Part shown: positions 15,969 to 24,386 of the stretch, piece by piece
Numbering within the stretch: position 1 is the first letter of the stretch
Layout of the letters: the number at the start of each line of letters is the position of its first letter
DNA from: JAALLB01 sp964502215
GTDB lineage: Bacteria > Pseudomonadota > Alphaproteobacteria > Rhizobiales > Rhizobiaceae
Assembly: GCA_964502215.1 (NCBI GenBank)
Contig: CAZCUN010000014.1
Coordinates: 1-60,659 of the forward strand
DNA length: 60,659 nt
Reading direction: 5' to 3'
Made by a program: the position numbers and the translations under genes
The notes under the pieces: model-generated
Seen by the model: only the letters and a program-made list of their open reading frames with translations
The model's database searches: none
What the model was told of the DNA's origin: nothing

Positions 15969-17408
15969 GTGGACAATTCATACGACGTACTCATTATTGG
16001 TTCGGGTCCTGGCGGATATGTAACGGCAATCCGTTCCGCACAATTAGGGCTTAAGACAGCAATTATTGAGCGTGAGCATTTGGGTGGTATTTGCTTAAAC
16101 TGGGGTTGTATCCCGACCAAAGCATTGCTTCGAACCGCAGAGATATATCACTACATGCAACATGCCAAAGATTATGGCCTGTCAGCTGATAATGTAAGCT
16201 TTGATCCAAAAGCAGTTGTTAAACGCTCACGCGGAATTTCTGCACAGTTAAATGGCGGTGTTGGGCATTTGCTGAAGAAAAACAAAGTCGATGTAATCTG
16301 GGGCGAAGCGAAAGTTAAAAGCGCTAGTGAAGTTGTTGTTTCAAAGACTTCCAAGAAGGTTGTTGAGCCTCAAAACGCTATTCCAAAAAATACGCTGGGT
16401 GAGGGCACTTACACAGCCAAGCACATCATCGTGGCAACAGGTGCACGCCCTCGTGTTATTCCAGGCATTGAACCTGATGGTGATAAAATCTGGACTTACT
16501 TCGAAGCTATGGTTCCTGAAAACATGCCAAAGTCTATGGTCGTGATGGGATCAGGCGCGATCGGTATCGAGTTTGCATCATTTTATAATGCTATGGGCGT
16601 TGATGTAACGGTTGTAGAACTCATGGACCGTGTTGTACCCGTAGAAGATGAAGAGATTTCGGCTCTTGCGCAAAAGCGATTTGAAAAAGCTGGTATAAAA
16701 ATTCTAACAGGTTCAAAAGTTGCCAAGGTTGAAAAAACCAAAACAGGCATTGTTGCGCATGTTGAAGATGCTAAAGGCAAAGTTCAAAAACTGGAAGCTG
16801 AAAAGCTAATCTCTGCAATTGGTGTTGTTGGTAATATCGAAAGCTTAGGCCTTGAAGAGCTTGGGGTAAAAACAGAACGCGGATGTGTTGTGATTGATGA
16901 TGTTAGTCGCACTAACGTTAAAGGCATTTACGCAATTGGTGATGTGGCTGGCCCACCGATGCTTGCACACAAAGCTGAGCATGAAGGTGTAATTTGTGTT
17001 GAAGCCATTGCTGGTAAAAAACCGCACCACATGGATAAAAAGAAAATTCCAGGCTGTACCTATTGCCATCCACAAATTGCATCCGTTGGTTTAACCGAAG
17101 CCCAAGCAAAAGAGGCAGGCTATGAGTTAAAAGTCGGACGTTTCCCATTTATGGGGAATGGCAAGGCAATCGCACTTGGAGAATCTGAGGGTTTAATCAA
17201 AACAGTCTTTGATAAGAAAACAGGCCAACTTTTAGGTGCTCACATGATTGGGCATGAAGTAACCGAACTTATTCAAGGCTATGTGGTTGCAATGAACCTT
17301 GAAACAACAGAAGAAGATTTAATCAACGCGGTTTTCCCACACCCAACGCTATCAGAGATGATGCATGAAAGTGTGCTGGATGCTTACGACCGTGTTGTGC
17401 ATATGTAG
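15969..17408 (+). CDS. lpdA: Dihydrolipoamide dehydrogenase (E3)
   Basis: A 479-residue FAD-dependent enzyme that reoxidises dihydrolipoamide with NAD+. It has the FAD motif GSGPGGY near the N-terminus, the redox-active disulfide in GGICLNWGCIPTK, the NAD-binding GSGAIGIEFASF, and the C-terminal HPHPTLSE-type segment with the catalytic His. I place the start at the GTG at 15969, seven bases after AAGGAG; upstream TTG (15948) and ATG (15963) are in frame but poorly spaced. Its place after pdhABC suggests service to pyruvate dehydrogenase. Confidence 0.96.
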   Translation: MDNSYDVLIIGSGPGGYVTAIRSAQLGLKTAIIEREHLGGICLNWGCIPTKALLRTAEIYHYMQHAKDYGLSADNVSFDPKAVVKRSRGISAQLNGGVGHLLKKNKVDVIWGEAKVKSASEVVVSKTSKKVVEPQNAIPKNTLGEGTYTAKHIIVATGARPRVIPGIEPDGDKIWTYFEAMVPENMPKSMVVMGSGAIGIEFASFYNAMGVDVTVVELMDRVVPVEDEEISALAQKRFEKAGIKILTGSKVAKVEKTKTGIVAHVEDAKGKVQKLEAEKLISAIGVVGNIESLGLEELGVKTERGCVVIDDVSRTNVKGIYAIGDVAGPPMLAHKAEHEGVICVEAIAGKKPHHMDKKKIPGCTYCHPQIASVGLTEAQAKEAGYELKVGRFPFMGNGKAIALGESEGLIKTVFDKKTGQLLGAHMIGHEVTELIQGYVVAMNLETTEEDLINAVFPHPTLSEMMHESVLDAYDRVVHM

Positions 17409-17456
17409 CAAATGTATTTTGATGAAATCTCAACTAAAAAGCATTAGATTGAACTT

Positions 17457-18407
17457 ATGGTTACATTATTAGACAACACAACTAACAAAATCCGCCACCC
17501 TGAAAAGGTTCACAGGCCTGAAAATCCGATTAAGAAAAAGCCGGATTGGATACGTGTGAAAGCGGGTGGGTCGCCTGTCTATCAAGAGACTGCGCAAATT
17601 ATCAAAGACAATAACCTTGTCACCGTTTGCGGAGAGGCGGGTTGTCCTAATATTGGTGAGTGTTGGTCTAAGAAACATGCAACCATGATGATTATGGGTG
17701 ACACATGCACACGTGCTTGTGCGTTTTGTAATGTGAAAACTGGTATTCCAGCACCTTTGGATGTTAAAGAGCCAGAAAATGTTGCCAAGGCCGTTGCTAA
17801 GCTTGGGCTTAATCATGTGGTGATTACATCGGTTGACCGTGATGATCTTGATGATGGCGGTGCACAACATTTTGTCGAAACAATTGAAGCCATACGCGCA
17901 ATGTCTCCTGAGACAACCATTGAAATTCTAACGCCAGACTTTTTGCGCAAAAAAGGTGCATTGGAAAAAGTTGTTCGTGCAAAGCCTGATGTGTTTAATC
18001 ACAACCTTGAAACTGTGCCGTCAAAATATTTAAAAGTGCGCCCTGGTGCGCGTTACTTCCACTCAATTAGGTTGCTTCAAAAAGTTAAAGAACTAGATCC
18101 GACTATTTTCACAAAATCAGGCATCATGGTTGGCTTTGGTGAACAGCGAAATGAAGTGTTGCAACTGATGGATGATCTACGTTCTGCTGATGTTGATTTC
18201 ATCACGATTGGCCAATACCTACAGCCAACTTCACACCACCATGAGTTGGTTGAATTTGTAACGCCTGATCAGTTTAAGTCTTACGAAACATCAGCCTATG
18301 CTAAAGGCTTTTTGATGGTTTCTTCAACACCGCTCACCAGATCATCGCATCATGCGGGTGAAGACTTTACCAAGTTGAAAGCTGCCCGCGAGGCTGCAAA
18401 CAAATAA
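17457..18407 (+). CDS. lipA: Lipoyl synthase
   Basis: A 316-residue radical SAM enzyme that inserts two sulfur atoms into octanoyl groups on lipoyl domains, including those of the PdhB and PdhC encoded upstream. Radical SAM cysteines Cys84-x3-Cys88-x2-Cys91 (CTRACAFC) and auxiliary-cluster cysteines Cys58, Cys63 and Cys69 (CGEAGCPNIGEC) are present. The C-terminal serine ligand region (SSTPLTRSSHHAGEDF) is also present. The last base overlaps the start of the downstream coq10/ratA-like gene. Confidence 0.97.
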   Translation: MVTLLDNTTNKIRHPEKVHRPENPIKKKPDWIRVKAGGSPVYQETAQIIKDNNLVTVCGEAGCPNIGECWSKKHATMMIMGDTCTRACAFCNVKTGIPAPLDVKEPENVAKAVAKLGLNHVVITSVDRDDLDDGGAQHFVETIEAIRAMSPETTIEILTPDFLRKKGALEKVVRAKPDVFNHNLETVPSKYLKVRPGARYFHSIRLLQKVKELDPTIFTKSGIMVGFGEQRNEVLQLMDDLRSADVDFITIGQYLQPTSHHHELVEFVTPDQFKSYETSAYAKGFLMVSSTPLTRSSHHAGEDFTKLKAAREAANK

Positions 18408-18853
18408 TGCCTAAGCTTGATAAAAAACATGTGGTGAACCATTCGGCAAAAGATATGTTTAAGCTAGTTTGCGATGTTGAAAGTTATCCAAAATTCGTGC
18501 CGCTCTGTCAGTCGTTGAATGTGAAATCTACTAAAGAACGTGATAGTAAAACGTTGATGATGGCCGATATGACTATGGCCTATAAAATGCTGAGTGAGAC
18601 ATTTACAACGCAAGTTTTGATGAACGAAGAAACGCTTACCATTGATGTTAAATACATCGACGGGCCATTCAAACATCTTGATAATCAATGGCAGTTTAAA
18701 GACTTAGAAGGTGGCAAATGCGAAGTTACATTCCTTCTTGATTATGAACTAAGAAGCAAAATGTTAGCCTTAGCAGCAGGCGCTGTATTCGACATGGCAT
18801 TTGCAAAATTTGTTGATGCTTTTGAAGCAAGAGCTGACAAAATTTACGCTTAA
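18407..18853 (+). CDS. Coq10/RatA-type START-domain protein
   Basis: A 148-residue polyketide cyclase/START-like protein. It opens VVNHSAKDMFKLVCDVESYPKFVPLCQSL, the hallmark of the Coq10/RatA (YfjG) family, and has a C-terminal amphipathic helix. In mitochondria and bacteria such proteins bind ubiquinone; E. coli RatA was described as a ribosome-association toxin. The lipA-adjacent position is conserved in alphaproteobacteria. Start overlaps the lipA stop by one base. Confidence 0.9.
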   Translation: MPKLDKKHVVNHSAKDMFKLVCDVESYPKFVPLCQSLNVKSTKERDSKTLMMADMTMAYKMLSETFTTQVLMNEETLTIDVKYIDGPFKHLDNQWQFKDLEGGKCEVTFLLDYELRSKMLALAAGAVFDMAFAKFVDAFEARADKIYA

Positions 18854-19362
18854 GCCTCTGCTGGTTCGTCCAACCCATAACCAAGCAACATTTCCAACGC
18901 TTCTTTTACGGTTTCACGTCGAACTTCATCACGGTTCATATCAGTGAAGTTGAAATCTTCCACAAATGCGCCTTCTTCCTCAGATGTGGCAACAGCAATA
19001 TAAACCAGACCAACGGGTTTGTTTTCCGTTCCACCACCAGGGCCAGCCACACCTGTAACGGCTACTGCTGCATTTGAACCTGAGTGTTTGATTGCTCCAA
19101 TAGCCATTTCGGAGGCTACTTGTGCGGAAACCGCGCCATGTTCTTCAATAAGTTCTGCGGCTACTTCTAGCATTTCAGTTTTTGCTTCGTTTGAGTATGT
19201 AATAAATCCACGATTGAAAACGGCTGATGAGCCACCAACCGATGTTATACAGCCGCCAATTAAGCCACCAGTACAAGATTCCGCCGTTGCAATGGTTGCG
19301 TTGGCATCACCAAACTCTTTAATGACTTGTTGTGCAATCGTGGTCAGTTCTTCATCAAACAT
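18850..19362 (-). CDS. CinA C-terminal family protein (nicotinamide-nucleotide amidohydrolase, PncC-like)
   Basis: A 170-residue protein consisting only of the CinA C-terminal domain. Motifs TAESCTGGLIGGCITSVGGSS and GVAGPGGGTENKPVGLVYIA match PncC-type enzymes that deamidate nicotinamide mononucleotide in NAD salvage. The start overlaps the ispDF 3' end by 8 bp, so the two are co-transcribed. Its stop overlaps the convergent Coq10-like gene by 4 bp. Confidence 0.9.
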   Translation of the reverse strand: MFDEELTTIAQQVIKEFGDANATIATAESCTGGLIGGCITSVGGSSAVFNRGFITYSNEAKTEMLEVAAELIEEHGAVSAQVASEMAIGAIKHSGSNAAVAVTGVAGPGGGTENKPVGLVYIAVATSEEEGAFVEDFNFTDMNRDEVRRETVKEALEMLLGYGLDEPAEA

Positions 19363-20569
19363 TCTTCATCACCCCACCAATCATTCCAAATGAAACACTT
19401 GCCGTTGCAAGTGCTGCAATCCCTTCTTCACGACCGATAAAACCGATCTTCTCGTTTGTTGTTGCTTTGACCGAAACACGTGAGAGTTCAACACCACAAA
19501 TTTGAGAAACTTTCTCACGCATTGCATCGCGGTGAGGACCAATCTTGGGCGCTTCGCAAATGATCGTCACATCCATATTGGTAATAACACCACCAGCTTC
19601 ACGCACCAGCTTAACTGCATGTTCAATAAAACGATCTGAAGATGCGCCTTTCCACTGTGGGTCAGACGGTGGGAAGTGCGAGCCGATATCGCCAGCACCA
19701 ATTGTGCCCAGAAGCGCATCTGTTAAAGCGTGCAGACCAACATCAGCATCCGAGTGTCCTTGCAGGCTTTGGGTATGAGGAATTTCATGCCCGCATAGAA
19801 TTACTTTATTGCCAGATCCAAGTATATGAACATCATACCCACTACCAGTCCGCACATCAGGAATTGAATTGTTCATTGATTGCTTTTCCTCAGCTTGAAG
19901 CAGATCTTCTTTGGTCGTAATTTTAAAATTGTCTGCATTACCAGCTACCAGTTTAACAGACATATCCGCATATTCTGCAACCGCTGCATCATCTGTAAAG
20001 CCATGTGGGTCATTCATGGCTGCATTTGCATGCGCTTTATGTATTTGATCAACGAGAAACCCTTGTGGTGTTTGCGCAAGATAAAGATGATCTCTGGGAA
20101 TAGTTTTTTCAACAATCCCATCTGTATTAGCTTGTTTGACCGTATCTGCAATTGCATTTGCCGAGAGCGTACCAACGCCATCTTCAATGCCCTCTAATAC
20201 ATTTGTAATAGCAATTTGAGCGACAAAAGGCCGGGCTGCATCATGAATTAGAACTTTCTCAAAACCAATAGAAAATACTTTGTCGACACCAGCCTTGCAA
20301 CTTTCTTGTCGCGAAGCACCACCAATAACTGGCGGTAAGAGTTTTTCATGCTTTTCAACTGCATCTTCATATAAGGACAAATCATCTGCATGAATAACAA
20401 CTTGAATAGCATGAATATCATCATGCATAACAAAGCACTCTATGGTTGTTTGTAAAATAGTCTTATTACCCAGCATTCTATATTGCTTTGGGCCACCTTC
20501 AGAGCCAAGGCGTTCGCCGCGACCTGCCGCTACTATGACAGCAATATTTTTATTCAATTCATTTTCCAT
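19355..20569 (-). CDS. ispDF: Bifunctional IspD/IspF enzyme of the MEP isoprenoid pathway
   Basis: A 404-residue fusion. The N-terminal part (to about 230) is 4-diphosphocytidyl-2-C-methylerythritol synthase with AVIVAAGRGERLG, GGASRQESC and LIHDAARPFV. The C-terminal part (about 245-404) is 2-C-methylerythritol 2,4-cyclodiphosphate synthase with GSGYDVHIL, HSDADVGLHALTDALLG and the metal-binding His/Asp. The fusion is common in alphaproteobacteria. I prefer the ATG at 20569; a TTG at 20608 would add 13 residues without family support. Confidence 0.95.
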   Translation of the reverse strand: MENELNKNIAVIVAAGRGERLGSEGGPKQYRMLGNKTILQTTIECFVMHDDIHAIQVVIHADDLSLYEDAVEKHEKLLPPVIGGASRQESCKAGVDKVFSIGFEKVLIHDAARPFVAQIAITNVLEGIEDGVGTLSANAIADTVKQANTDGIVEKTIPRDHLYLAQTPQGFLVDQIHKAHANAAMNDPHGFTDDAAVAEYADMSVKLVAGNADNFKITTKEDLLQAEEKQSMNNSIPDVRTGSGYDVHILGSGNKVILCGHEIPHTQSLQGHSDADVGLHALTDALLGTIGAGDIGSHFPPSDPQWKGASSDRFIEHAVKLVREAGGVITNMDVTIICEAPKIGPHRDAMREKVSQICGVELSRVSVKATTNEKIGFIGREEGIAALATASVSFGMIGGVMKNV

Positions 20570-20691
20570 CTTACGTTTTGTTTTGTCATGAGCGTTAAAA
20601 GCAATCAAGCTTGTTCATTCAGCTTTATTTGTATAAATACACTGAAAAGTATATGCCCATTTATTGTGCAGTTTTTAAAGGTCGATGAAAC

Positions 20692-21720
20692 TTGCCTGAT
20701 TTATACGCAAATAAAATTGCTGAGCCAATTTCAATTGGTGGTATTGAACTGCCTAACAGAGCATTCTTAGCGCCAATGTCTGGCGTGACGGATGTACCAT
20801 TTCGCAAACTTGCACATCGCTATGGCGCAGGGCTTGTTGTTTCAGAGATGGTTGCAAGCGAAGCTTTTATAACAGGTCAGGCAGAAATGCAGTTAAAGGT
20901 TCTTGCTGCTGATTTCAAACCTCATATGGTGCAATTAGCAGGACGTGAAGCAGGTTGGATGGCAAAAGCTGCTAAAGTAGCCCAAGAGAGTGGCGCAGAT
21001 ATCATCGATATAAACATGGGCTGTCCCGCAAAACGTGTAATCACAGGACTTTCAGGTTCTGCGCTAATGCGTGACCTTGATCATGCGTTGACGCTAATTG
21101 ATGCGGTTGTGAATGCCGTAGACGTGCCGGTTACATTAAAGATGAGGTTGGGCTGGGACGATCAATCCCTTAATGCGCCAGAACTTGCAAAGCGTGCGGA
21201 AGATGCAGGCGTTCAGATGATTACGGTTCATGGCAGAACACGTTGTCAGTTTTACAAAGGACATGCAGATTGGTCAGCGGTAAGTCGCGTAAAAGAAGCA
21301 ATCGCTTTGCCGCTAGTTGTAAATGGAGATATTACCAATCAAGCAAAGGCGCTTGATGCACTTGATAAATCGGGCGCAGATGCTGTCATGATTGGAAGAG
21401 GCTCTTATGGCGCGCCGTGGTTGCCAGCACAAATCGCTAATGTTTTGACTGACGTACAAGCAGACAATTTAAAAACAGACTGGCAAGCAGTTACGAACCA
21501 TCATGAAGCGATGTTATCATTTTACGGTATAGATTCAGGTATTAGGCAAGCGCGTAAACATCTAGGTTGGTATCTAGATAATCTGAATTTACCGAAGTCA
21601 GCAGGTGCCATAAAGAAAATCATATTGACTTCTTTTGACACCATAGAAATTTATAACGCATTAGAAGAAATCTATCAGCAGCATGATGCAATCGTTGAGA
21701 GTTCAGCGGTGGCGGCATGA
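20692..21720 (+). CDS. dusB: tRNA-dihydrouridine synthase
   Basis: A 342-residue flavin enzyme that reduces specific uridines in tRNA. Motifs: FLAPMSGVTDVPFRKLA, QLAGREAGWMA, the signature DINMGCPAKRV with the catalytic cysteine, and GRTRCQFYKG. Translation appears to start at TTG (20692), since the nearest ATG (20685) is out of frame. Its stop overlaps the ntrB start (ATGA). Co-transcription of dusB with ntrBC is a conserved arrangement in Rhizobiales. Confidence 0.92.
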   Translation: MPDLYANKIAEPISIGGIELPNRAFLAPMSGVTDVPFRKLAHRYGAGLVVSEMVASEAFITGQAEMQLKVLAADFKPHMVQLAGREAGWMAKAAKVAQESGADIIDINMGCPAKRVITGLSGSALMRDLDHALTLIDAVVNAVDVPVTLKMRLGWDDQSLNAPELAKRAEDAGVQMITVHGRTRCQFYKGHADWSAVSRVKEAIALPLVVNGDITNQAKALDALDKSGADAVMIGRGSYGAPWLPAQIANVLTDVQADNLKTDWQAVTNHHEAMLSFYGIDSGIRQARKHLGWYLDNLNLPKSAGAIKKIILTSFDTIEIYNALEEIYQQHDAIVESSAVAA

Positions 21721-22844
21721 TTAAACAATTAACGCCTGATCTTCGTTTGGTTCTTGATAGCTTGCCACAAGCTGTAATCGTAACAGATAAAAATAATGCT
21801 ATTCTTTATGCCAATATGGCAGCAGAAACTGTTTTTAGAGCTTCTTCATCTTATCTTATGAAACATAACATGGAAAAGATTGTTCCCTTTGGCTCGCCAG
21901 TACTAGGGCTTGTTGAACAAGTTATGATTAAACGCGCACCGGTTAATGAGTATCAAATTGATATCTCTTCACCGCGAACTGGTGAGGGGAAAATTGTTGA
22001 TGTATATGCAGCGCCCTTGGCAGATAATTCTCCCAATGCAATTCTAGTTTTCCGCGAACGCAGCATGGCAGATCGCATTGACCGTCAATTAAGTCATAGA
22101 AGTGCCGCGCGCTCTGTTACGGGTCTTGCGGCGATGCTAGCGCATGAAATTAAAAACCCATTATCAGGCATAAGAGGCGCTGCACAATTGCTGGAAACTG
22201 TGGTGGGCAAAGATGACAAAGAATTAGCTCAGCTTATAACAACTGAGACAGATCGCATTGTAAAAATTGTAGATCGAATGGAAGTTTTCTCTGACGAAAG
22301 TCCATTAGAGCAAGTGCCTGTGAATATGCATTCTATTTTAGGGCATGTTAGACGCATTGCTAAAAATGGCTTTGCTAACAACATTAAAATTATTGAAAAC
22401 TATGATCCATCTTTGCCGGACGTTTCAGGTTCAAACGATCAGCTAATTCAAGTTTTTCTAAACCTAATCAAAAATGCAGCAGAAGCATTAATTGATCAGC
22501 CAGGTGCTAAAATTATTTTATCTTCTGCTTATCGATCAGGGATTAGAATTTCATCACCTGGCTCAGGTGAACGGGCATCTTTGCCATTAGAATTTACAAT
22601 CTCTGATAATGGTTGTGGTATACCTGAAGAAATTCGCACTCATATTTTTGAACCGTTTGTAACAACGCGAATTAATGGCACTGGTTTGGGGTTAGCGCTT
22701 GTTGCTAAGACTATCGGGCGCCATGGCGGTATTATTGAATGTAATAGCGTAGAAGGTGAGGGAACAAGCTTTAAAGTCCTTTTACCCGCTTGGACTGAAG
22801 CAAATAAAAAACGAGTTCACCTAGAGGATGTAAACAATGTCTAA
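21717..22844 (+). CDS. ntrB: Nitrogen regulation sensor kinase NtrB
   Basis: A 375-residue soluble histidine kinase. An N-terminal PAS domain (about 10-115) is followed by the dimerisation/phosphotransfer domain with His143 in LAHEIKNPLSGIRGAA and an HATPase domain (N box NLIKNAAEALI, G boxes SDNGCGIP and GTGLGLALV). In the known pathway PII controls whether it phosphorylates or dephosphorylates NtrC. Its 3' end overlaps ntrC by 8 bp. Confidence 0.94.
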   Translation: MIKQLTPDLRLVLDSLPQAVIVTDKNNAILYANMAAETVFRASSSYLMKHNMEKIVPFGSPVLGLVEQVMIKRAPVNEYQIDISSPRTGEGKIVDVYAAPLADNSPNAILVFRERSMADRIDRQLSHRSAARSVTGLAAMLAHEIKNPLSGIRGAAQLLETVVGKDDKELAQLITTETDRIVKIVDRMEVFSDESPLEQVPVNMHSILGHVRRIAKNGFANNIKIIENYDPSLPDVSGSNDQLIQVFLNLIKNAAEALIDQPGAKIILSSAYRSGIRISSPGSGERASLPLEFTISDNGCGIPEEIRTHIFEPFVTTRINGTGLGLALVAKTIGRHGGIIECNSVEGEGTSFKVLLPAWTEANKKRVHLEDVNNV

Positions 22845-24276
22845 AGGTGTCGTGCTTGTTGCAGATGATGATATGGCGATCAGAACTGTTTTAAATCAAG
22901 CATTAAAACGTGCTGGTTTTGATGTTCGTGTTACATCCAACTTTAATACACTTTTGCAATGGGTAGAAAACGGCGAAGGCGACTGCGTAGTCTCGGATGT
23001 AATAATGCCAGATGGTGACGCATTTGAAGTCTTATCAAAAATACAAAGCATAAGGCCTAATTTACCAGTCATTTTAATCAGCGCGCAAAATACATTTATG
23101 ACAGCATTGAAGGCTCAAGAAGCCGGTGCATATGAGTATTTGCCAAAGCCGTTTGACTTAGATGATTTAATTACAATTACACAGCGTTCAATTTCTGAAC
23201 CTAAAGACAATCGCTCTTCGCAAAGCATAGAAGATTACAATCAGAACATGCCGCTGGTTGGCAGGTCAGCCAGCATGCAAGAAATATATAGATCTATTGC
23301 AAGGTTAATGCATTCCGATTTACCAGTATTATTATCGGGTGAAACAGGAACGGGAAAACGCCTGACTGCAAGAGTGTTGCACGACTTTGGCAACCGTAAG
23401 CAAAATCCATTTGTTGCCGTAAACATTGCAACCTTGCCAGAAGATTTGGTTGAAAAAGAGCTATTTGGTTTTCAAACTCAAAATGGCAACTCAAATATTG
23501 GAAAATTACGAAATGCTGATGGCGGTACTTTATATCTTGATGAGGTCAATGATTTACCACTTGCTGCTCAAACACGTTTATTAAGAGTACTTCTTGAAGG
23601 TGAATTCACACCAATTGGCTCTGCCGTGCCTTTGCGCGTCGATGTTAGGATTATCGCTTCATCAACAAAAAATATGGCAGAATTAATTACAAGCGGTAAA
23701 TTCCGTGAAGACTTATATTACCGATTAAATGTTGTACCTATAAATTTACCATCTTTAAAAAACCGTATGGAAGATATTCCAGATTTAGCAAGGCATTTTT
23801 TAAAAATATCGCAAAGTGAAGGCGCACAATCCCGCCATTTAGATGCAGGTGCAATGTCCGTATTAAAAGATCACGTATGGCCTGGGAATATAAGAGAATT
23901 AGAAAACTTAATTCGCAGAGTGTGCATTCTCTATCCTCAAGAAACGATCACAGAAGCGATCATAAGCACTGAAATTCGCAATAGTGGATATTTTAAACAG
24001 GGTATAGAGTCTGCAAGTAATACGGGCTTCCAAAATATTCGAACAGCAACAGAATACTTCATTACGCGTTATTTTGAAGAGTTTGGTGATAGTTTGCCAC
24101 CAGAAGGCGTTTATCAACGTTTTTTACAAGAATTTGAATATCCACTCATTTCCAATACACTTGCAGCCTGTAATGGCAATCAAATCAAGGCTGCAAAGTT
24201 ACTAGGTTTGAATAGAAATACGCTTAGAAAAAAAATTCAAATACACGGTATTAGGATTATTAAAACTGCAAAATGA
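22837..24276 (+). CDS. ntrC: Nitrogen response regulator NtrC lacking the GAFTGA motif
   Basis: A 479-residue regulator in three parts: receiver (1-120) with the phosphoacceptor Asp54; AAA+ domain (about 138-375) with Walker A GETGTGKR (168-175) and Walker B GGTLYLDEV; and a Fis-type helix-turn-helix at the C-terminus (IKAAKLLGLNRNTLRKKI). In the AAA+ domain the segment between ELFG and the Walker B is FQTQNGNSNIGKLRNAD (212-228). Canonical NtrC has GHEKGAFTGA there and is about four residues longer. The sigma-54 contact loop is thus absent while the frame is intact. Rhodobacter capsulatus NtrC also lacks this motif and activates with the housekeeping sigma factor. Confidence 0.93.
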   Translation: MSKGVVLVADDDMAIRTVLNQALKRAGFDVRVTSNFNTLLQWVENGEGDCVVSDVIMPDGDAFEVLSKIQSIRPNLPVILISAQNTFMTALKAQEAGAYEYLPKPFDLDDLITITQRSISEPKDNRSSQSIEDYNQNMPLVGRSASMQEIYRSIARLMHSDLPVLLSGETGTGKRLTARVLHDFGNRKQNPFVAVNIATLPEDLVEKELFGFQTQNGNSNIGKLRNADGGTLYLDEVNDLPLAAQTRLLRVLLEGEFTPIGSAVPLRVDVRIIASSTKNMAELITSGKFREDLYYRLNVVPINLPSLKNRMEDIPDLARHFLKISQSEGAQSRHLDAGAMSVLKDHVWPGNIRELENLIRRVCILYPQETITEAIISTEIRNSGYFKQGIESASNTGFQNIRTATEYFITRYFEEFGDSLPPEGVYQRFLQEFEYPLISNTLAACNGNQIKAAKLLGLNRNTLRKKIQIHGIRIIKTAK

Positions 24277-24386
24277 ACTCATAATTTTGTGTTTCATTTA
24301 TGCCACAATTGTGTTGCTAATTTATCACGCATTTGGGATAGTAATGAACCAATGTAAGAATCTATTTTATTTGAAAGCAGTATAGC

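Noticed and set aside
22837..24276. Frameshift or assembly error as the cause of the missing GAFTGA in ntrC
   Set aside because: The frame is continuous and both flanks (ELFG and DGGTLYLDEV) are well conserved in phase; no alternative frame restores the motif.
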